Shown piece by piece: positions 1-9,877 of a stretch of 64,000 nt of DNA. Below the pieces are notes generated by a model, which saw only the letters and a program-made list of their open reading frames with translations, ran no database searches and was not told the DNA's origin. Positions within the stretch are counted from its first letter, which is position 1. Every line of letters begins with the position of its first letter. The position numbers were made by a program, and so were the translations under genes. Source of the DNA: UBA961 sp049426725 (GTDB lineage Bacteria > Bacteroidota > Ignavibacteria > Kapaibacteriales > UBA961); NCBI GenBank assembly GCA_049426725.1, contig JBMSYN010000003.1, forward strand, positions 92,257 through 156,256, read 5' to 3'.

Positions 1-26
1 AATTGTTTTCGACATGGTATTGATGT

Positions 27-2159
27 TCAAAGTGTGATGATTGTACCTTGTTGCATTGATTCAACGGCTGCAATGCTTGCCTCTGTGACTTGGTGAATGC
101 TCGCAAATGAAATAGGACAAGGATTTCCTGATTTCATGGCTTCAATGAATGCATGAACTTCTTCTTTATGTCCTTTTTTTCCATCATAAGTACGCTCTTT
201 ACTTTTCTTCCCGGCTGAGAAAACAACAGAGGTAAAATTCTTCATGATTGCTGATTTACCTTCAGCAAAAACTTCGCAATATTCCTTCTCAACAGATGGA
301 TCGCCATTTGCTAAATATAAAATGGTACCGATGCTGCCATCAGAAAAACGGATGGTTATATGGGTTGAATCATGATGCCCAATATGTCTGCCTTCATGAG
401 ATAAAGCATTCGCATATACTGAAATTGGTTTGGCATTTGTGAGATAAACCATACAATCGATGAAATGACATGCCTCACCGATGATTCTTCCTCCTTGTTT
501 TGGATCTTGAATCCAACTTGATAATGGAATTGCACCTGCATTCACGCGATACATCATAGAAAGTGGAGAAGTTCTCTCAGAGAAAAACTTTTTGATATCA
601 ACAAATGGTTTGGAAAATCTGCGATTGAATCCAACCATGACATTTCCACCATGTGATAGAATGGAAGATTCTATGGCTTTCAATTCTTCTCTTGTAACAC
701 ATAATGGCTTCTCAACAAAAATTGGCTTATGATGCTGGAGAGCAGAGAGAACATACGCTGCATGTGAATCATGTCTGCTAGCACAAAACACTATATCAGT
801 TTTGGGATCACGAATGATGTCTTCAGAATTTGTGCTTGCATGAGCAAATCCATAATGCTTTGCAACAGAGAGTGCATTTGCAGGACTCGATGTTGAAACA
901 GCATGCAAGCGAACACTGAGTGAACGCAATGGGGGAAGCAACTGCGCTTGCGCAAAACTTCCTGCGCCTATGAATCCAATTGCAGGATTATCTAATGGTG
1001 ATGTCGAAGAATTGACGGTAACCATCGATTCCGGAATTGCATCAGGATTGTATAAAAGGGTAATACCCAAATGCGGTTCCGGATTTTTTCCGGATATGAT
1101 GTCATAAGCATGCAAGGCATCAGATATTGCAAATGTATGAGTTGTTAGATGATCGGTTTTGACCGAGCCTTGCTCCATCAAATCAATGAATGCCTGCATA
1201 TTTCTTTGTTCTGTCCAGCGTACATATCCCGCGGGGTAATCAATGCCTTGCTCTTCATATAGTGGGTCATATCTTCCCGGACCATAACTACAGGATATTC
1301 TGAGATCCAATTCTTTTTCATAGAATGGTGAACGCGGTATATTCATTGGAACTGCACCCACAATCACGATTGGACTTTTTTTGCGTGAGATATTCAAAGC
1401 CAATTGAATGGGTGCTTCGGAATCAGTGCTGGCTGTGATGATGACGGCATCAGTTCCAATCCCTCTCGTGAAATGCATGATAGTAGAAACTGCATCTTGA
1501 TTGCTTTGAAGTGCGATGTCGCATCCATGAAGTTTTGCTAGAGAGAGAACTTCATCATTCACATCAAGTCCAATCACCCTACAACCAGATGCCTTGAGCA
1601 TCTGCACAGTCAATTGCCCAAGTAGTCCAAGTCCAATGACAGCAACTGTCTCACCTAAACGGAGATCCGCCTGGCGAATACCTTGAAGTGCAATTGCACC
1701 AAGCGTTGTATAGGAAGCATCAATGAAGGAAACAGAATCAGGAAGTTTGACTGCAAGATTTTTGGGGACGCTTATGAATTCTGCATGATGTGCATATTGA
1801 GCTCCTGCGCATGAAACTCTGTCACCGGGAGAGAATTCTTCACATGTTGATTCAATCACAATTCCAGAGGCACTATAACCAAGAGTTTTATAGGAATCCA
1901 ATTTCGCTTGAACGCGATCAATTGTTGATTTGATTCCATCTCTTTTGAGTGTATCAAGAACAAGCTTGACTTGTTCGGGTTGTTTCTTTGCTCTCTCCAG
2001 AAGTGAGGCTTGTCCACCGACAACGGAAGTTCTTTCTGTGCCGGCGCTTATGAGTGAGGCAGAAGTACGGACTAGGATCCCCCCTTCTTTACATTGTGGG
2101 GAAGGAACTTCGAGTAATGACATTTCGCCATTCTTTTGGTATTGTACAACTTGCAACAT
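27..2159 (-). CDS. Two-domain oxidoreductase: MDR dehydrogenase fused to Gfo/Idh/MocA dehydrogenase
   Basis: The 710-residue protein joins two NAD(P)-dependent dehydrogenase modules. The first half is a medium-chain dehydrogenase with a GroES-like part and a Rossmann loop GLGLLG near residue 175. The second half opens with another Rossmann loop, GFIGAGSFAQ, near residue 394 and carries the EKP motif (FVEKPL) near residue 480 that is typical of Gfo/Idh/MocA sugar dehydrogenases. Fusions of this kind are known, often in surface-polysaccharide gene clusters, but their substrate is generally unassigned, so no specific reaction is claimed. The ATG start at 2159 is preceded by a TAnnTTTG-like box. 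The gene ends 26 bases from the window edge, so its downstream partners are unknown. It is complete, with no frameshift visible. Confidence 0.88.
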   Translation of the reverse strand: MLQVVQYQKNGEMSLLEVPSPQCKEGGILVRTSASLISAGTERTSVVGGQASLLERAKKQPEQVKLVLDTLKRDGIKSTIDRVQAKLDSYKTLGYSASGIVIESTCEEFSPGDRVSCAGAQYAHHAEFISVPKNLAVKLPDSVSFIDASYTTLGAIALQGIRQADLRLGETVAVIGLGLLGQLTVQMLKASGCRVIGLDVNDEVLSLAKLHGCDIALQSNQDAVSTIMHFTRGIGTDAVIITASTDSEAPIQLALNISRKKSPIVIVGAVPMNIPRSPFYEKELDLRISCSYGPGRYDPLYEEQGIDYPAGYVRWTEQRNMQAFIDLMEQGSVKTDHLTTHTFAISDALHAYDIISGKNPEPHLGITLLYNPDAIPESMVTVNSSTSPLDNPAIGFIGAGSFAQAQLLPPLRSLSVRLHAVSTSSPANALSVAKHYGFAHASTNSEDIIRDPKTDIVFCASRHDSHAAYVLSALQHHKPIFVEKPLCVTREELKAIESSILSHGGNVMVGFNRRFSKPFVDIKKFFSERTSPLSMMYRVNAGAIPLSSWIQDPKQGGRIIGEACHFIDCMVYLTNAKPISVYANALSHEGRHIGHHDSTHITIRFSDGSIGTILYLANGDPSVEKEYCEVFAEGKSAIMKNFTSVVFSAGKKSKERTYDGKKGHKEEVHAFIEAMKSGNPCPISFASIHQVTEASIAAVESMQQGTIITL

Positions 2160-2187
2160 GGTTGTTTACATCACATTCTGAATATGG

Positions 2188-2195
2188 CAAAAATA
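2188..2195 (-). promoter_or_regulatory. Candidate -7 promoter box for the two-domain oxidoreductase
   Basis: On the minus strand this reads TATTTTTG, matching the Bacteroidota -7 consensus TAnnTTTG. It would place a transcript start about 20 bases before the ATG at 2159. No clear TTTG box is seen 19 bases upstream, so the assignment is tentative. Confidence 0.33.
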
Positions 2196-2238
2196 GGCAA
2201 TTCAGGTGAATATGCTTTTCTAACCATGGGAATATTCA

Positions 2239-5200
2239 TTATCTGATTACTTCCAATTTGCGAGTTGCTTTGTAGTGTCCTGCTTCCAAAACATAGAAAT
2301 ATGTGCCGCTTGAAAGACCAGATACATCCAAAAGCTGGGAATATTCACCTTTTTCGACAGTACTTGTTGAGCTTGAAATGGTTTTGATGAATGTACCATC
2401 AGAACTGTAGAGACTAAGAGTATATGCTACTTTTTCATTCAATACAAATCGTATTTCTGTATTGTTCATTGCTGGATTCGGTACATGTTGCATCAATGTG
2501 GGAAGGTCCGTATCAAATGACAATGTATGAAGACCACATTTTGGTGTGATGATGCATGTTGCATTTTCAAGCAGAGGAATAATGTTTACAAATGGCAATG
2601 AATCGGTTGTAACAATTATTGGTTCAATATACATTGAAGAGATTGCCGAGTCGGGAACAGCAATTGTAAAATTCACTTTTGCTAATTCACCTTTTTTGAC
2701 TGAATCCAATTGTTTGAACTGCAAAGTGAGATTTCCTGGTGCATAGATAATGTCAATGTTTTTCGATAATGATTGATCAATCGATTCATACTTTAACGCA
2801 TTGGGGTTGTATTTCAATGTAAGTGCAAATGACACTGATTGCAGATAATAGGTGATTGAACGATAGCTGGTTGAAAAGTCCTCTCCGATGGATATAGGAA
2901 CAGATACTTTATCGCCAAGAGCTCCGGAAACAGTGTCGATGATGCTAATTCTTTGTCCGATTGAAAATGGTACTTCCAGATTTGGAGCGAAGCCAATGCC
3001 TGCAACAGAACTTGTGTCTGAAATCGTGCATGGTATTAGTGAGTTCACATCAATCTTCGAACTAATTGATGAGGAAGAACGAGGACAGAACCGGATGATG
3101 CATTGCAAAGTGTCATTTGGTTGAAGCAATGAATCAAGAGGAGGTGTTGAACCTATCAATGAAAAGCCTTTTGGAAGACCTATGATTGACGAAATCTTTA
3201 TGGGAAGATCTCCGTCATTCAAAATGCTCAATGTTGTGTCGATGCAATCCAAAATTCGCACGCTATCATAACTGGCGGCACCCAGTACTTTTAATGAAGA
3301 TTGTTTGATTACAACCTGGCCGGTATCAGGCTCTGCATAAATTCTGTATAGGATAACTTTTTCAGTGTCGAAGAATACACTATCAATGAAAATTGGAATT
3401 GAGGCACGTTTCTTCGTTTTTGACTGAAACAACGCTGTAAAAATGGGTTTCGTGGAATCTACTTTGCAGAAGTTCTTGACCTTTATCAATGTACCACGAG
3501 GGTATGTTGCAATTGAAATTCCCGGCGAATATTTTACATCACAAGAATTGGATAAGTAGGGGCTTTCAACTCCTATATATTGCAATTGGGTTGTGTCATG
3601 CTCCAAACCACAGTGAATGTCGATCAACTCTGCAGGGATGTCTCTTGAAGCAAATACTGGTATCCTTACAGTATCGCATTGCGTGGCAGGGAAGGTATCT
3701 CTTAAGATTCTTTGATTGTCAAAAGTGAATGACATCCCAAATGGATTTGCTTGCCCAAGACCGGTTACCAAAATAGTTGTATCGGTTTCAGCACAAGGTT
3801 GACTTACATGGAGAACAACTCTCGCTTGATATAATCTTGGAGCCCTAGGTTTGAAAAGCAGTTGAAATCGTAAAGTATCACCGCTTCTTAGTGTTACTTG
3901 AGTAAATGGGGTTCCATCAAATTTTGCAGCCGTGAATACTCTTTCATCCGGAAAAAATGAAATTGAATCAATCACAATGGGGAATTGATCCGGGTTCTTA
4001 TCAAATGATGGTATGGTTACTCTGCCCAATAATGGATTCAGTGTTGTATCCACCGGCGTTGGCGGAAATGTGAGCGAAATTGGTTCCGGTTTATATGTCA
4101 AAGCTCTTTTGCCTGCCAATACAACGCGGAAATTATTCTTTGACCAACCAGGTCCATAAGCTTTGATTCTGATTTGTGCTGCGCAATTGATGTATTTGTC
4201 TTCTGCAGGAGTTCTGGGACAGAATAAAACTTTTACTGTGTCTGTTGCATCTTTAGGTATCGTATAAGGTAATGTTCCCTTTGGAGAATAGGTAGAACTC
4301 CAACTCCAGAATTGGGGTGTTCCATTTGGAATGCCCGTACTGTCAATAATCAATGAATCTACAGTCATGCCATGCACAATGGATTGATTTACCAATGGCA
4401 GCCTTCTTTCTATGCAATCGCATGGTTTTGTATAACCCCAATTCATGAGTGAAATTGGTACATCAAGTGGAATGATGATGCCTCTGCCTGTCAATGACCC
4501 TTGTTCAGAAATTGGACATGGGTAATCTGAATAAGCTTTGATTATTCCATTATATGTTTTGGCTGAATCAGGCTTGAAACGTACTCTAACAAGTATGGAG
4601 TCTCTTGGAGCCATTACAGTGGGTATGGCTTTTGACATTGATACAATCGTGAAGCCTTGGGGTATCGTGAGTGAGTCTAATCGCACAGGTAGAAATGAGA
4701 CATTTTCCACAAGTATTGTTTGAGAAATTGTATCGCTTACTTCAACGGTGCCAAATGTTGTGAGTGGCGTAATAAATAGTTTTGGATTTGCAGAGGTTCC
4801 ATAGAGTGGAGCAGACCACTTCACAGTATTTGATTCATAATTCAAAAAAGCTCGATCGGCTCTGTCTTTTGTGATATCATTTGGAGTGTATTTGAAAATG
4901 ACACGTAGTTTGCCTCCAGTCGGAATGATCGTGTCAAGAGAAAGCAAATTAGGAGGCGAGATAATCGAATATTTTCCTGATGGATCTGCAAGTGCAAACT
5001 TTTGTACTCGCTGATTGAATGTTGCGATGTTCAATATGTCCAATGTGTCGAGTTGCTCACCACAACCTAAAACATTTTCTGTTTTCATCATGATTGGATC
5101 AAACTTGAATGTTTCCAGAACACCTCTGCCTTTTACTTGAATGCAATCGGTTGTGAAACATCGAGTTTCAAAGAGACATAGTTTATCGACATATTGTGAA

Positions 5201-7257
5201 TCTTTCAATGGTTTGAAATCTATCTGAACATTTTTTGTTTCACCCGGGGCTATACTGAATGATCTGCCACCCGGAAAGAAAAACACTTCACCGACCTCGA
5301 AGTAAAATGAGATATTCAATGGATCAACAGCTTCATTTTTAATTGAAGCGATTATGCGTTTTTGTTGTCCAACGATGCAGTCACCGGAATCAATGATTCT
5401 GGCAGTCCATCGTACTTTTGCTTCATATCCTGTTCCGGATAAATAGATCTTTTTCTCAAATGTGCAGGAAATTCCTCTTATTGTGTAGCGAATGATTGCT
5501 GAATCATTGTATTTGCCTGACCTTTGAGGAAAGAATCGAAAATAATTGGCTGAGTATCCTGTATTGGGATTCAAGACGGGTTTATTTCCAAGTTTTCTTC
5601 CTGTGAATCCTGCAGGCACAATGATCGTGTCTATTGTAATTGGACGCGAAGTGAGATTCTTCCAAACCCACATGCTTGGATTTGATAAAGTATTAATACA
5701 TTCCACTCCCCAACGAACTGAATCAACTTTTCTGTTTCCTGCTTCATTGGTTATAGCCAATACTTCTCGCACAACACCTCTGACCGGAACTGTGATGAAC
5801 TTAGGTTCGCATTTGTCTGTGGTGTTTATCGTGAGCGTATCAAAAAAGATATTTGATGTATCAGTTGGATTTACTCTAAACCTCACAACTATATCAACGC
5901 ATTTACCAGGTTGAATAATTGCAGGAAGTGCAGGGGATAAAATGCTGAATCTTCCGGGAATTTTATTGACTATTGAGGTTATTGAAACAGCTCTTCCTTG
6001 TCCTGGTCCCAAGGAATCAGAATAATTGCAAATCTTGTATGTTGTGTCTTTAAAGGTTTGCGAAGGACAACCAACATATAATGTATCAAAATTGATTGGA
6101 GTTCTGGGGAAGGATAATTCCGTTTTTCTATTCAGGCGTATTGGAACAACTATTTCTCGTCCACAGGCATTTGTTGGTCTGATTTTTAAATCTGCAATCA
6201 GTGGTCCAACTACACTCGTTCTTACTCTAACATTAATCGTATCAGGTTTGCCAGGCAATAGATTAGTTGAAGCTTTGTTGATGGTGAATGCATTTTTGTC
6301 AACATTGTCCATGATGAATGTTGCGCCGCTGCCACAAACAGAAGTATCAGTAATGATGAATGTAAATGTTTTTTCTTGCAAGCATTGTAATTCTTCTGTC
6401 ACTGAAGTGGGTTGGACAATTACTTTTTGTTGTAATGCTCGATCAGAGGTTACACATCTTGTTCCGCTAAACATTGTACCATTGAAATTCTTACCTGTTG
6501 CATCGCAAAGTGAAACAACTCCATCTGCTTCATTGCATCTGTAATACAATGTCAGATTTGGTGTATTCCATGCAAGTGAATTTGACATATTACAATACAG
6601 TTCGGATGGCGATAAAGCCTTGTTCCAAAGTCGTATTTCATCCATTTGTCCTCTGAAAGTACGATTGATGGTTGTATTATCAGACAAACCATTTGTACTT
6701 CCAAACATTAATTTTAACCCTTGTTTTTCCGGTGGTCGCAGATATGAAGCAGGATAGGTTGGATTATTGGTAGGGCCTGCAACGAGCTCGCTATTCACAT
6801 ATATCGATACGGTATTTGCAGCACCATTGAATATTGCAGCAATATGTGTCCACTTTCCAAAAAATGATGCAAAGGGAACGCTTGTTTTTGTATTATCAAC
6901 ACTACGAAGTTTTGTGCCATCGCCATTTACTTCGAAAACTAAATCATTGTTTTGATTGATGAATAATTGCCATGAATCATTATTGTCGAAGCTTGGCCCC
7001 CAAAGCCCACCAAGAAACTGCACTGTATTGGGTAAACGATCAATTTTGACCCACATTTCGAGTGTCATTGCAGTTTGTTTTCTGTCGGGTATTGAATAGC
7101 CGGCAACTTCTACGAAATGCGCTCCTCTTCCACTATTAACAGACATTTGAACCGCTCTACCTATACAAGAGCGATCTTTATCACAGGCAGGTTGGGCAAA
7201 TAGTCGAAAAGAGCATAAGCCAAGGAGCAAGAGAAATATTGGGGTAAAGTGCTTCAT
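2239..7257 (-). CDS. Giant secreted LamG-domain protein with T9SS type A sorting domain
   Basis: This 1672-residue protein starts with a signal peptide (MKHFTPIFLLLLGLCSFRLFA). A LamG/concanavalin A-like domain spans about residues 45-240 (DEIRLWNKALS near its end). A long series of beta-sandwich repeats follows, resembling choice-of-anchor D/ASPM-SPD-2-Hydin-like modules with recurring 'C..k...L.N....I.IDSI' and 'F.P' patterns. The last ~85 residues form a T9SS type A sorting signal: VPNPAMNNTEIRF, a YSSDG turn, LSSGTYFYVL and a basic end. Family knowledge indicates export to the outer membrane, T9SS secretion, and surface attachment or release. It probably acts as an adhesin or surface-layer component, but no ligand can be read. 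It lies 28 bases downstream of hprK on the same strand and may be co-transcribed, although the functions look unrelated. Confidence 0.85.
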   Translation of the reverse strand: MKHFTPIFLLLLGLCSFRLFAQPACDKDRSCIGRAVQMSVNSGRGAHFVEVAGYSIPDRKQTAMTLEMWVKIDRLPNTVQFLGGLWGPSFDNNDSWQLFINQNNDLVFEVNGDGTKLRSVDNTKTSVPFASFFGKWTHIAAIFNGAANTVSIYVNSELVAGPTNNPTYPASYLRPPEKQGLKLMFGSTNGLSDNTTINRTFRGQMDEIRLWNKALSPSELYCNMSNSLAWNTPNLTLYYRCNEADGVVSLCDATGKNFNGTMFSGTRCVTSDRALQQKVIVQPTSVTEELQCLQEKTFTFIITDTSVCGSGATFIMDNVDKNAFTINKASTNLLPGKPDTINVRVRTSVVGPLIADLKIRPTNACGREIVVPIRLNRKTELSFPRTPINFDTLYVGCPSQTFKDTTYKICNYSDSLGPGQGRAVSITSIVNKIPGRFSILSPALPAIIQPGKCVDIVVRFRVNPTDTSNIFFDTLTINTTDKCEPKFITVPVRGVVREVLAITNEAGNRKVDSVRWGVECINTLSNPSMWVWKNLTSRPITIDTIIVPAGFTGRKLGNKPVLNPNTGYSANYFRFFPQRSGKYNDSAIIRYTIRGISCTFEKKIYLSGTGYEAKVRWTARIIDSGDCIVGQQKRIIASIKNEAVDPLNISFYFEVGEVFFFPGGRSFSIAPGETKNVQIDFKPLKDSQYVDKLCLFETRCFTTDCIQVKGRGVLETFKFDPIMMKTENVLGCGEQLDTLDILNIATFNQRVQKFALADPSGKYSIISPPNLLSLDTIIPTGGKLRVIFKYTPNDITKDRADRAFLNYESNTVKWSAPLYGTSANPKLFITPLTTFGTVEVSDTISQTILVENVSFLPVRLDSLTIPQGFTIVSMSKAIPTVMAPRDSILVRVRFKPDSAKTYNGIIKAYSDYPCPISEQGSLTGRGIIIPLDVPISLMNWGYTKPCDCIERRLPLVNQSIVHGMTVDSLIIDSTGIPNGTPQFWSWSSTYSPKGTLPYTIPKDATDTVKVLFCPRTPAEDKYINCAAQIRIKAYGPGWSKNNFRVVLAGKRALTYKPEPISLTFPPTPVDTTLNPLLGRVTIPSFDKNPDQFPIVIDSISFFPDERVFTAAKFDGTPFTQVTLRSGDTLRFQLLFKPRAPRLYQARVVLHVSQPCAETDTTILVTGLGQANPFGMSFTFDNQRILRDTFPATQCDTVRIPVFASRDIPAELIDIHCGLEHDTTQLQYIGVESPYLSNSCDVKYSPGISIATYPRGTLIKVKNFCKVDSTKPIFTALFQSKTKKRASIPIFIDSVFFDTEKVILYRIYAEPDTGQVVIKQSSLKVLGAASYDSVRILDCIDTTLSILNDGDLPIKISSIIGLPKGFSLIGSTPPLDSLLQPNDTLQCIIRFCPRSSSSISSKIDVNSLIPCTISDTSSVAGIGFAPNLEVPFSIGQRISIIDTVSGALGDKVSVPISIGEDFSTSYRSITYYLQSVSFALTLKYNPNALKYESIDQSLSKNIDIIYAPGNLTLQFKQLDSVKKGELAKVNFTIAVPDSAISSMYIEPIIVTTDSLPFVNIIPLLENATCIITPKCGLHTLSFDTDLPTLMQHVPNPAMNNTEIRFVLNEKVAYTLSLYSSDGTFIKTISSSTSTVEKGEYSQLLDVSGLSSGTYFYVLEAGHYKATRKLEVIR

Positions 7258-7285
7258 TGATTGTTTAAGGGTAGTATGTGTATGT

Positions 7286-8305
7286 TTATTCTATGTCGCT
7301 TTGAAAATAGGAAATCAATCGATCATCATGCAGAGAAGACAATTCATCAGTCTTTTTTTGTATTTCTTGTTCCAATGTTTCTGAAAATACATTTGCAGCA
7401 TGATAGCCATAGGTTTTAAGCAAATAATTCAGAGCAATCACTTCGGCAATAACCGTGACATTCTTTCCCGGAAAAATAGGAAGAATCACTCTAGAAACAG
7501 GAACTTGAAGAATCGAAAAAGGATCTTCATCGAGTCCAGTTCTTGTATAATTACCGTCTTTGTTCCATTCTTCGAGTTCTACCACTATTTCCAATCTTTT
7601 TTGGAAGCGTATGGCACGGATGCCGAACATTTTCTCAACATTTATGATACCGAGCCCTCGTATTTCCATGAAATGCTTTACGAGTGAAGTCCCAGTACCC
7701 ATGAGTACATTTTCGCGTTTTTTTGTGAGCATAATCACGTCATCTGCAACTAGGCGATGACCTCTTTCAATCAAGTCAAGAGCAATCTCACTCTTTCCAA
7801 TTCCACTTCTACCATGAAGAAGAACCCCTACACCATAAATATCCACAAAAGAACCATGAACCACTGCCTGTTCGGCAAATTGATCTTCCAAGAAATCAGA
7901 TAGCAAGGCAATGGTTTTTGTTGTTCCAAATGGTGTTTGAAACATAGCGATATTGTGTTGCTTTGCAATCTCGATGATTTCATTATCTATTACATGATCA
8001 TTTGTTGCAATAATGCAGGGAATATCAAACTCTGCCAAAGTTTTGAAAGACTTGATTCTATCTTCATGAGATAATGACTGAAGATAGTAAATTTCTGTAT
8101 TTCCAAATACTTGTACTCTATGATAAGTAAATAACCCCACAAAACCCGCTAAAGCCAATTGAGGGCGATGCAGACTCTTGTCGGTGATGAAATTATCAAG
8201 TCCAATTTCACCCGTCAATTGCGTCCATTGAATTGGAGCTTTGAGGAGAAGTCTGACCGGAATCATTTCTTTGGAAATAGGTTTTATTTGATCGAGTAAG
8301 CTCAT
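7286..8305 (-). CDS. hprK: HPr kinase/phosphorylase
   Basis: The 339-residue length fits bifunctional HPr(Ser) kinase/phosphorylase. The Walker A loop GRSGIGKS lies at residues 165-172, followed by the downstream RGHRLVADDVI segment. The HprK signature around MEIRGLGIINVEKMFG (about residues 213-228) is present. The N-terminal ~130 residues form the DRTGG-like domain. In Firmicutes the enzyme phosphorylates Ser46 of HPr for carbon catabolite control; in Gram-negative bacteria it often sits beside hpf and PTS-Ntr genes. Here it follows hpf by 13 bases on the same strand, a related arrangement, but no HPr or EIIA gene is in the window. The start is an ATG at 8305. Confidence 0.93.
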   Translation of the reverse strand: MSLLDQIKPISKEMIPVRLLLKAPIQWTQLTGEIGLDNFITDKSLHRPQLALAGFVGLFTYHRVQVFGNTEIYYLQSLSHEDRIKSFKTLAEFDIPCIIATNDHVIDNEIIEIAKQHNIAMFQTPFGTTKTIALLSDFLEDQFAEQAVVHGSFVDIYGVGVLLHGRSGIGKSEIALDLIERGHRLVADDVIMLTKKRENVLMGTGTSLVKHFMEIRGLGIINVEKMFGIRAIRFQKRLEIVVELEEWNKDGNYTRTGLDEDPFSILQVPVSRVILPIFPGKNVTVIAEVIALNYLLKTYGYHAANVFSETLEQEIQKKTDELSSLHDDRLISYFQSDIE

Positions 8306-8318
8306 GCATTTTCCATAG

Positions 8319-8612
8319 TTACATTCTTCGATAGTCGGATTGTTTTTCTCTTAATCTGCGTAATTGTGATATCATTTTATCTGTGGCTGAATGAATCGCT
8401 TTATCAAAATCATGTCCGGAATCTTTTGAACTGAGAACATGATGATTGACATGCACGATAAATTCTACTTCTTTATCATGTTCTTCAGATAGCACAACTT
8501 CTGTACTTGTAATTTGAGGATGTGCTTTTGAAAATTGTTCTGCTTTGTTTTTCAATGTCTCTTGCAATTCTGGCCAGGCTTTGAAATGTCTGGCTGTAAT
8601 GGTGAAAATCAT
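8319..8612 (-). CDS. hpf: Ribosome hibernation promoting factor (HPF/RaiA family, short form)
   Basis: The protein begins MIFTITARHFKAW and is 97 residues long, the size of short HPF/YfiA. The family pattern is visible: a beta strand with ITARHF, a helix rich in Lys/Glu (LQETLKNKAEQF), then TEVVLSEEHDKEVEFIVHV and the final helix with DFDKAIHSATDKMISQLRRL. It binds the 30S decoding centre and stabilises inactive ribosomes in slow growth. The start at 8612 is chosen because an AGGAGG Shine-Dalgarno sits just before it; a longer reading to 8657 would overlap the arginase stop and add non-homologous residues. It lies between arginase and hprK on one strand. Confidence 0.9.
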   Translation of the reverse strand: MIFTITARHFKAWPELQETLKNKAEQFSKAHPQITSTEVVLSEEHDKEVEFIVHVNHHVLSSKDSGHDFDKAIHSATDKMISQLRRLREKQSDYRRM

Positions 8613-8632
8613 GATGTCCTCCTTGGAATAGA

Positions 8633-9544
8633 TTATAAAATTCGTTTTCCCATACATGATGCCACGATATCTGTGGCAAAGATTGCACTGGCATTCATAT
8701 CATCCAAAATTGGATTGACTTCGCTAACTTCAAATGAAGAGACAAGTCCGCTTTCTGCAGCCAATTCCATGATAAGATGTGCTTCTCTGAAAGATAGCCC
8801 ACCCGGAACAGGCGTCCCAACTCCTTTTGCAACACTTGGATCAACGCTATCTAAATCAAAACTTATATGGAGATGATCGACTGTCGATCTCATGCGTTCA
8901 AGCGTTCGCATGGTGATATCATACATCCCATTTTTGTCAATCGATACCATTGTATGTACTGTAACTCCAACCTCGCGAATGAAGTCTCTCTCGCCCGGAT
9001 CAATAGATCGAGCACCAATTATCACCAAATGTTCAGGCTTGATTTTGGGTCCGGGATAATGCAAATTCACAAGTTCATCAGCTCCATAACCCATTGAAAT
9101 TGCAAGTGGCATTCCATGAATATTACCGGATGGAGTTGTATCTGGAGTATTCATGTCGGCATGTGCATCTATCCATAATACACCAAGAGTTTTGCCATGC
9201 TTCTTACAATGACCGGAAATTCCGGCAATTGTTCCAATACCCATTGCATGGTCACCTCCAATGATCAAAGGGAAACCATTATTGTCCAATACGGATTCAA
9301 CTTTCGAAGCAAGTAATGTATTAGCATCTTTGATGCTAGGCAAGAACTTCAATGTATCGCTGTATATGTCACTTGTTTCTTGATTTGCGACTGGAATATC
9401 CCCTTCATCTATGATTCTGTAGCCCAATGAACGAATTTTTTCTGCAAGCCCCGCGATTCGCAAAGCTGATGGACCCATGTCTACACCCCTTCTGCCGGAT
9501 CCAAGATCCATAGGGAACCCAATGATATGTACTGATTTATCCAT
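8633..9544 (-). CDS. rocF: Arginase (ureohydrolase family)
   Basis: This 303-residue enzyme of the arginase/agmatinase superfamily hydrolyses a guanidino substrate, most likely L-arginine to ornithine and urea. The manganese ligand motifs are complete: GGDHAMGI (96-103), DAHADMN (126-132) and SFDLDSVDP (228-236). The SGNIHGMPLA segment and the C-terminal FEVSEVNPILD fit true arginases better than agmatinase or formimidoylglutamase. No urease genes are present to use the urea. It is the first gene of a minus-strand run with hpf and hprK; the gap to the hpf start is 20 bases. Confidence 0.9.
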   Translation of the reverse strand: MDKSVHIIGFPMDLGSGRRGVDMGPSALRIAGLAEKIRSLGYRIIDEGDIPVANQETSDIYSDTLKFLPSIKDANTLLASKVESVLDNNGFPLIIGGDHAMGIGTIAGISGHCKKHGKTLGVLWIDAHADMNTPDTTPSGNIHGMPLAISMGYGADELVNLHYPGPKIKPEHLVIIGARSIDPGERDFIREVGVTVHTMVSIDKNGMYDITMRTLERMRSTVDHLHISFDLDSVDPSVAKGVGTPVPGGLSFREAHLIMELAAESGLVSSFEVSEVNPILDDMNASAIFATDIVASCMGKRIL

Positions 9545-9679
9545 AAATGCTGCTTATCTATTACTTATGGTGAATGAATAACCTCACAGAAAATACGGGA
9601 AAAGACTGAACCCTCAAAAACAGAAGAAAAAACCTTTGATGCAAACTGATTTTGGATGCTATTATTGGCTAAAATTCAG

Positions 9680-9687
9680 TAATTTTG
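9680..9687 (+). promoter_or_regulatory. Candidate -7 promoter box for tRNA-Leu
   Basis: TAATTTTG matches the Bacteroidota TAnnTTTG box and ends 12 bases before the tRNA 5' end, a suitable distance. No convincing TTTG box appears 19 bases upstream. Confidence 0.42.
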
Positions 9688-9698
9688 CAATACATAAT

Positions 9699-9783
9699 GC
9701 CCGGGTGGCGAAATGGCAGACGCACGAGACTTAAAATCTCGGGTATGGCAACGTACGTGCGGGTTCGAGTCCCGCCCCGGGCA
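9699..9783 (+). tRNA. tRNA-Leu (anticodon UAA)
   Basis: A full cloverleaf can be drawn. The acceptor stem GCCCGGG pairs with CCCGGGC (9776-9782) and is followed by discriminator A. The anticodon stem CGAGA (9725-9729)/TCTCG (9737-9741) holds loop CTTAAAA with anticodon TAA at 9732-9734. A long class II variable arm follows. The T-arm is GCGGG-TTCGAGT-CCCGC (9759-9775). The long variable arm and anticodon identify the leucine isoacceptor for UUA/UUG. The CCA end is not encoded. Confidence 0.97.
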
Positions 9784-9877
9784 CAATGATCGATGTTTTT
9801 CTCGATACAGAACTTGTTTGTGATGCAGTATTTGCATTCACCGGCATGTATTGATTATATAACACAAGAGCTATCCA

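Noticed and set aside
5546..6544. Open frames on the plus strand opposite the giant LamG/T9SS gene (5546-5914 and 6026-6544)
   Set aside because: They lie wholly antisense to a well-supported gene, show no family motif or ribosome site, and are explained by codon bias of the opposite strand.
9787..9817. Weak hairpin ATCGA-TCGAT after tRNA-Leu as a terminator
   Set aside because: Only a five-base stem, with T residues in the loop instead of after the stem.
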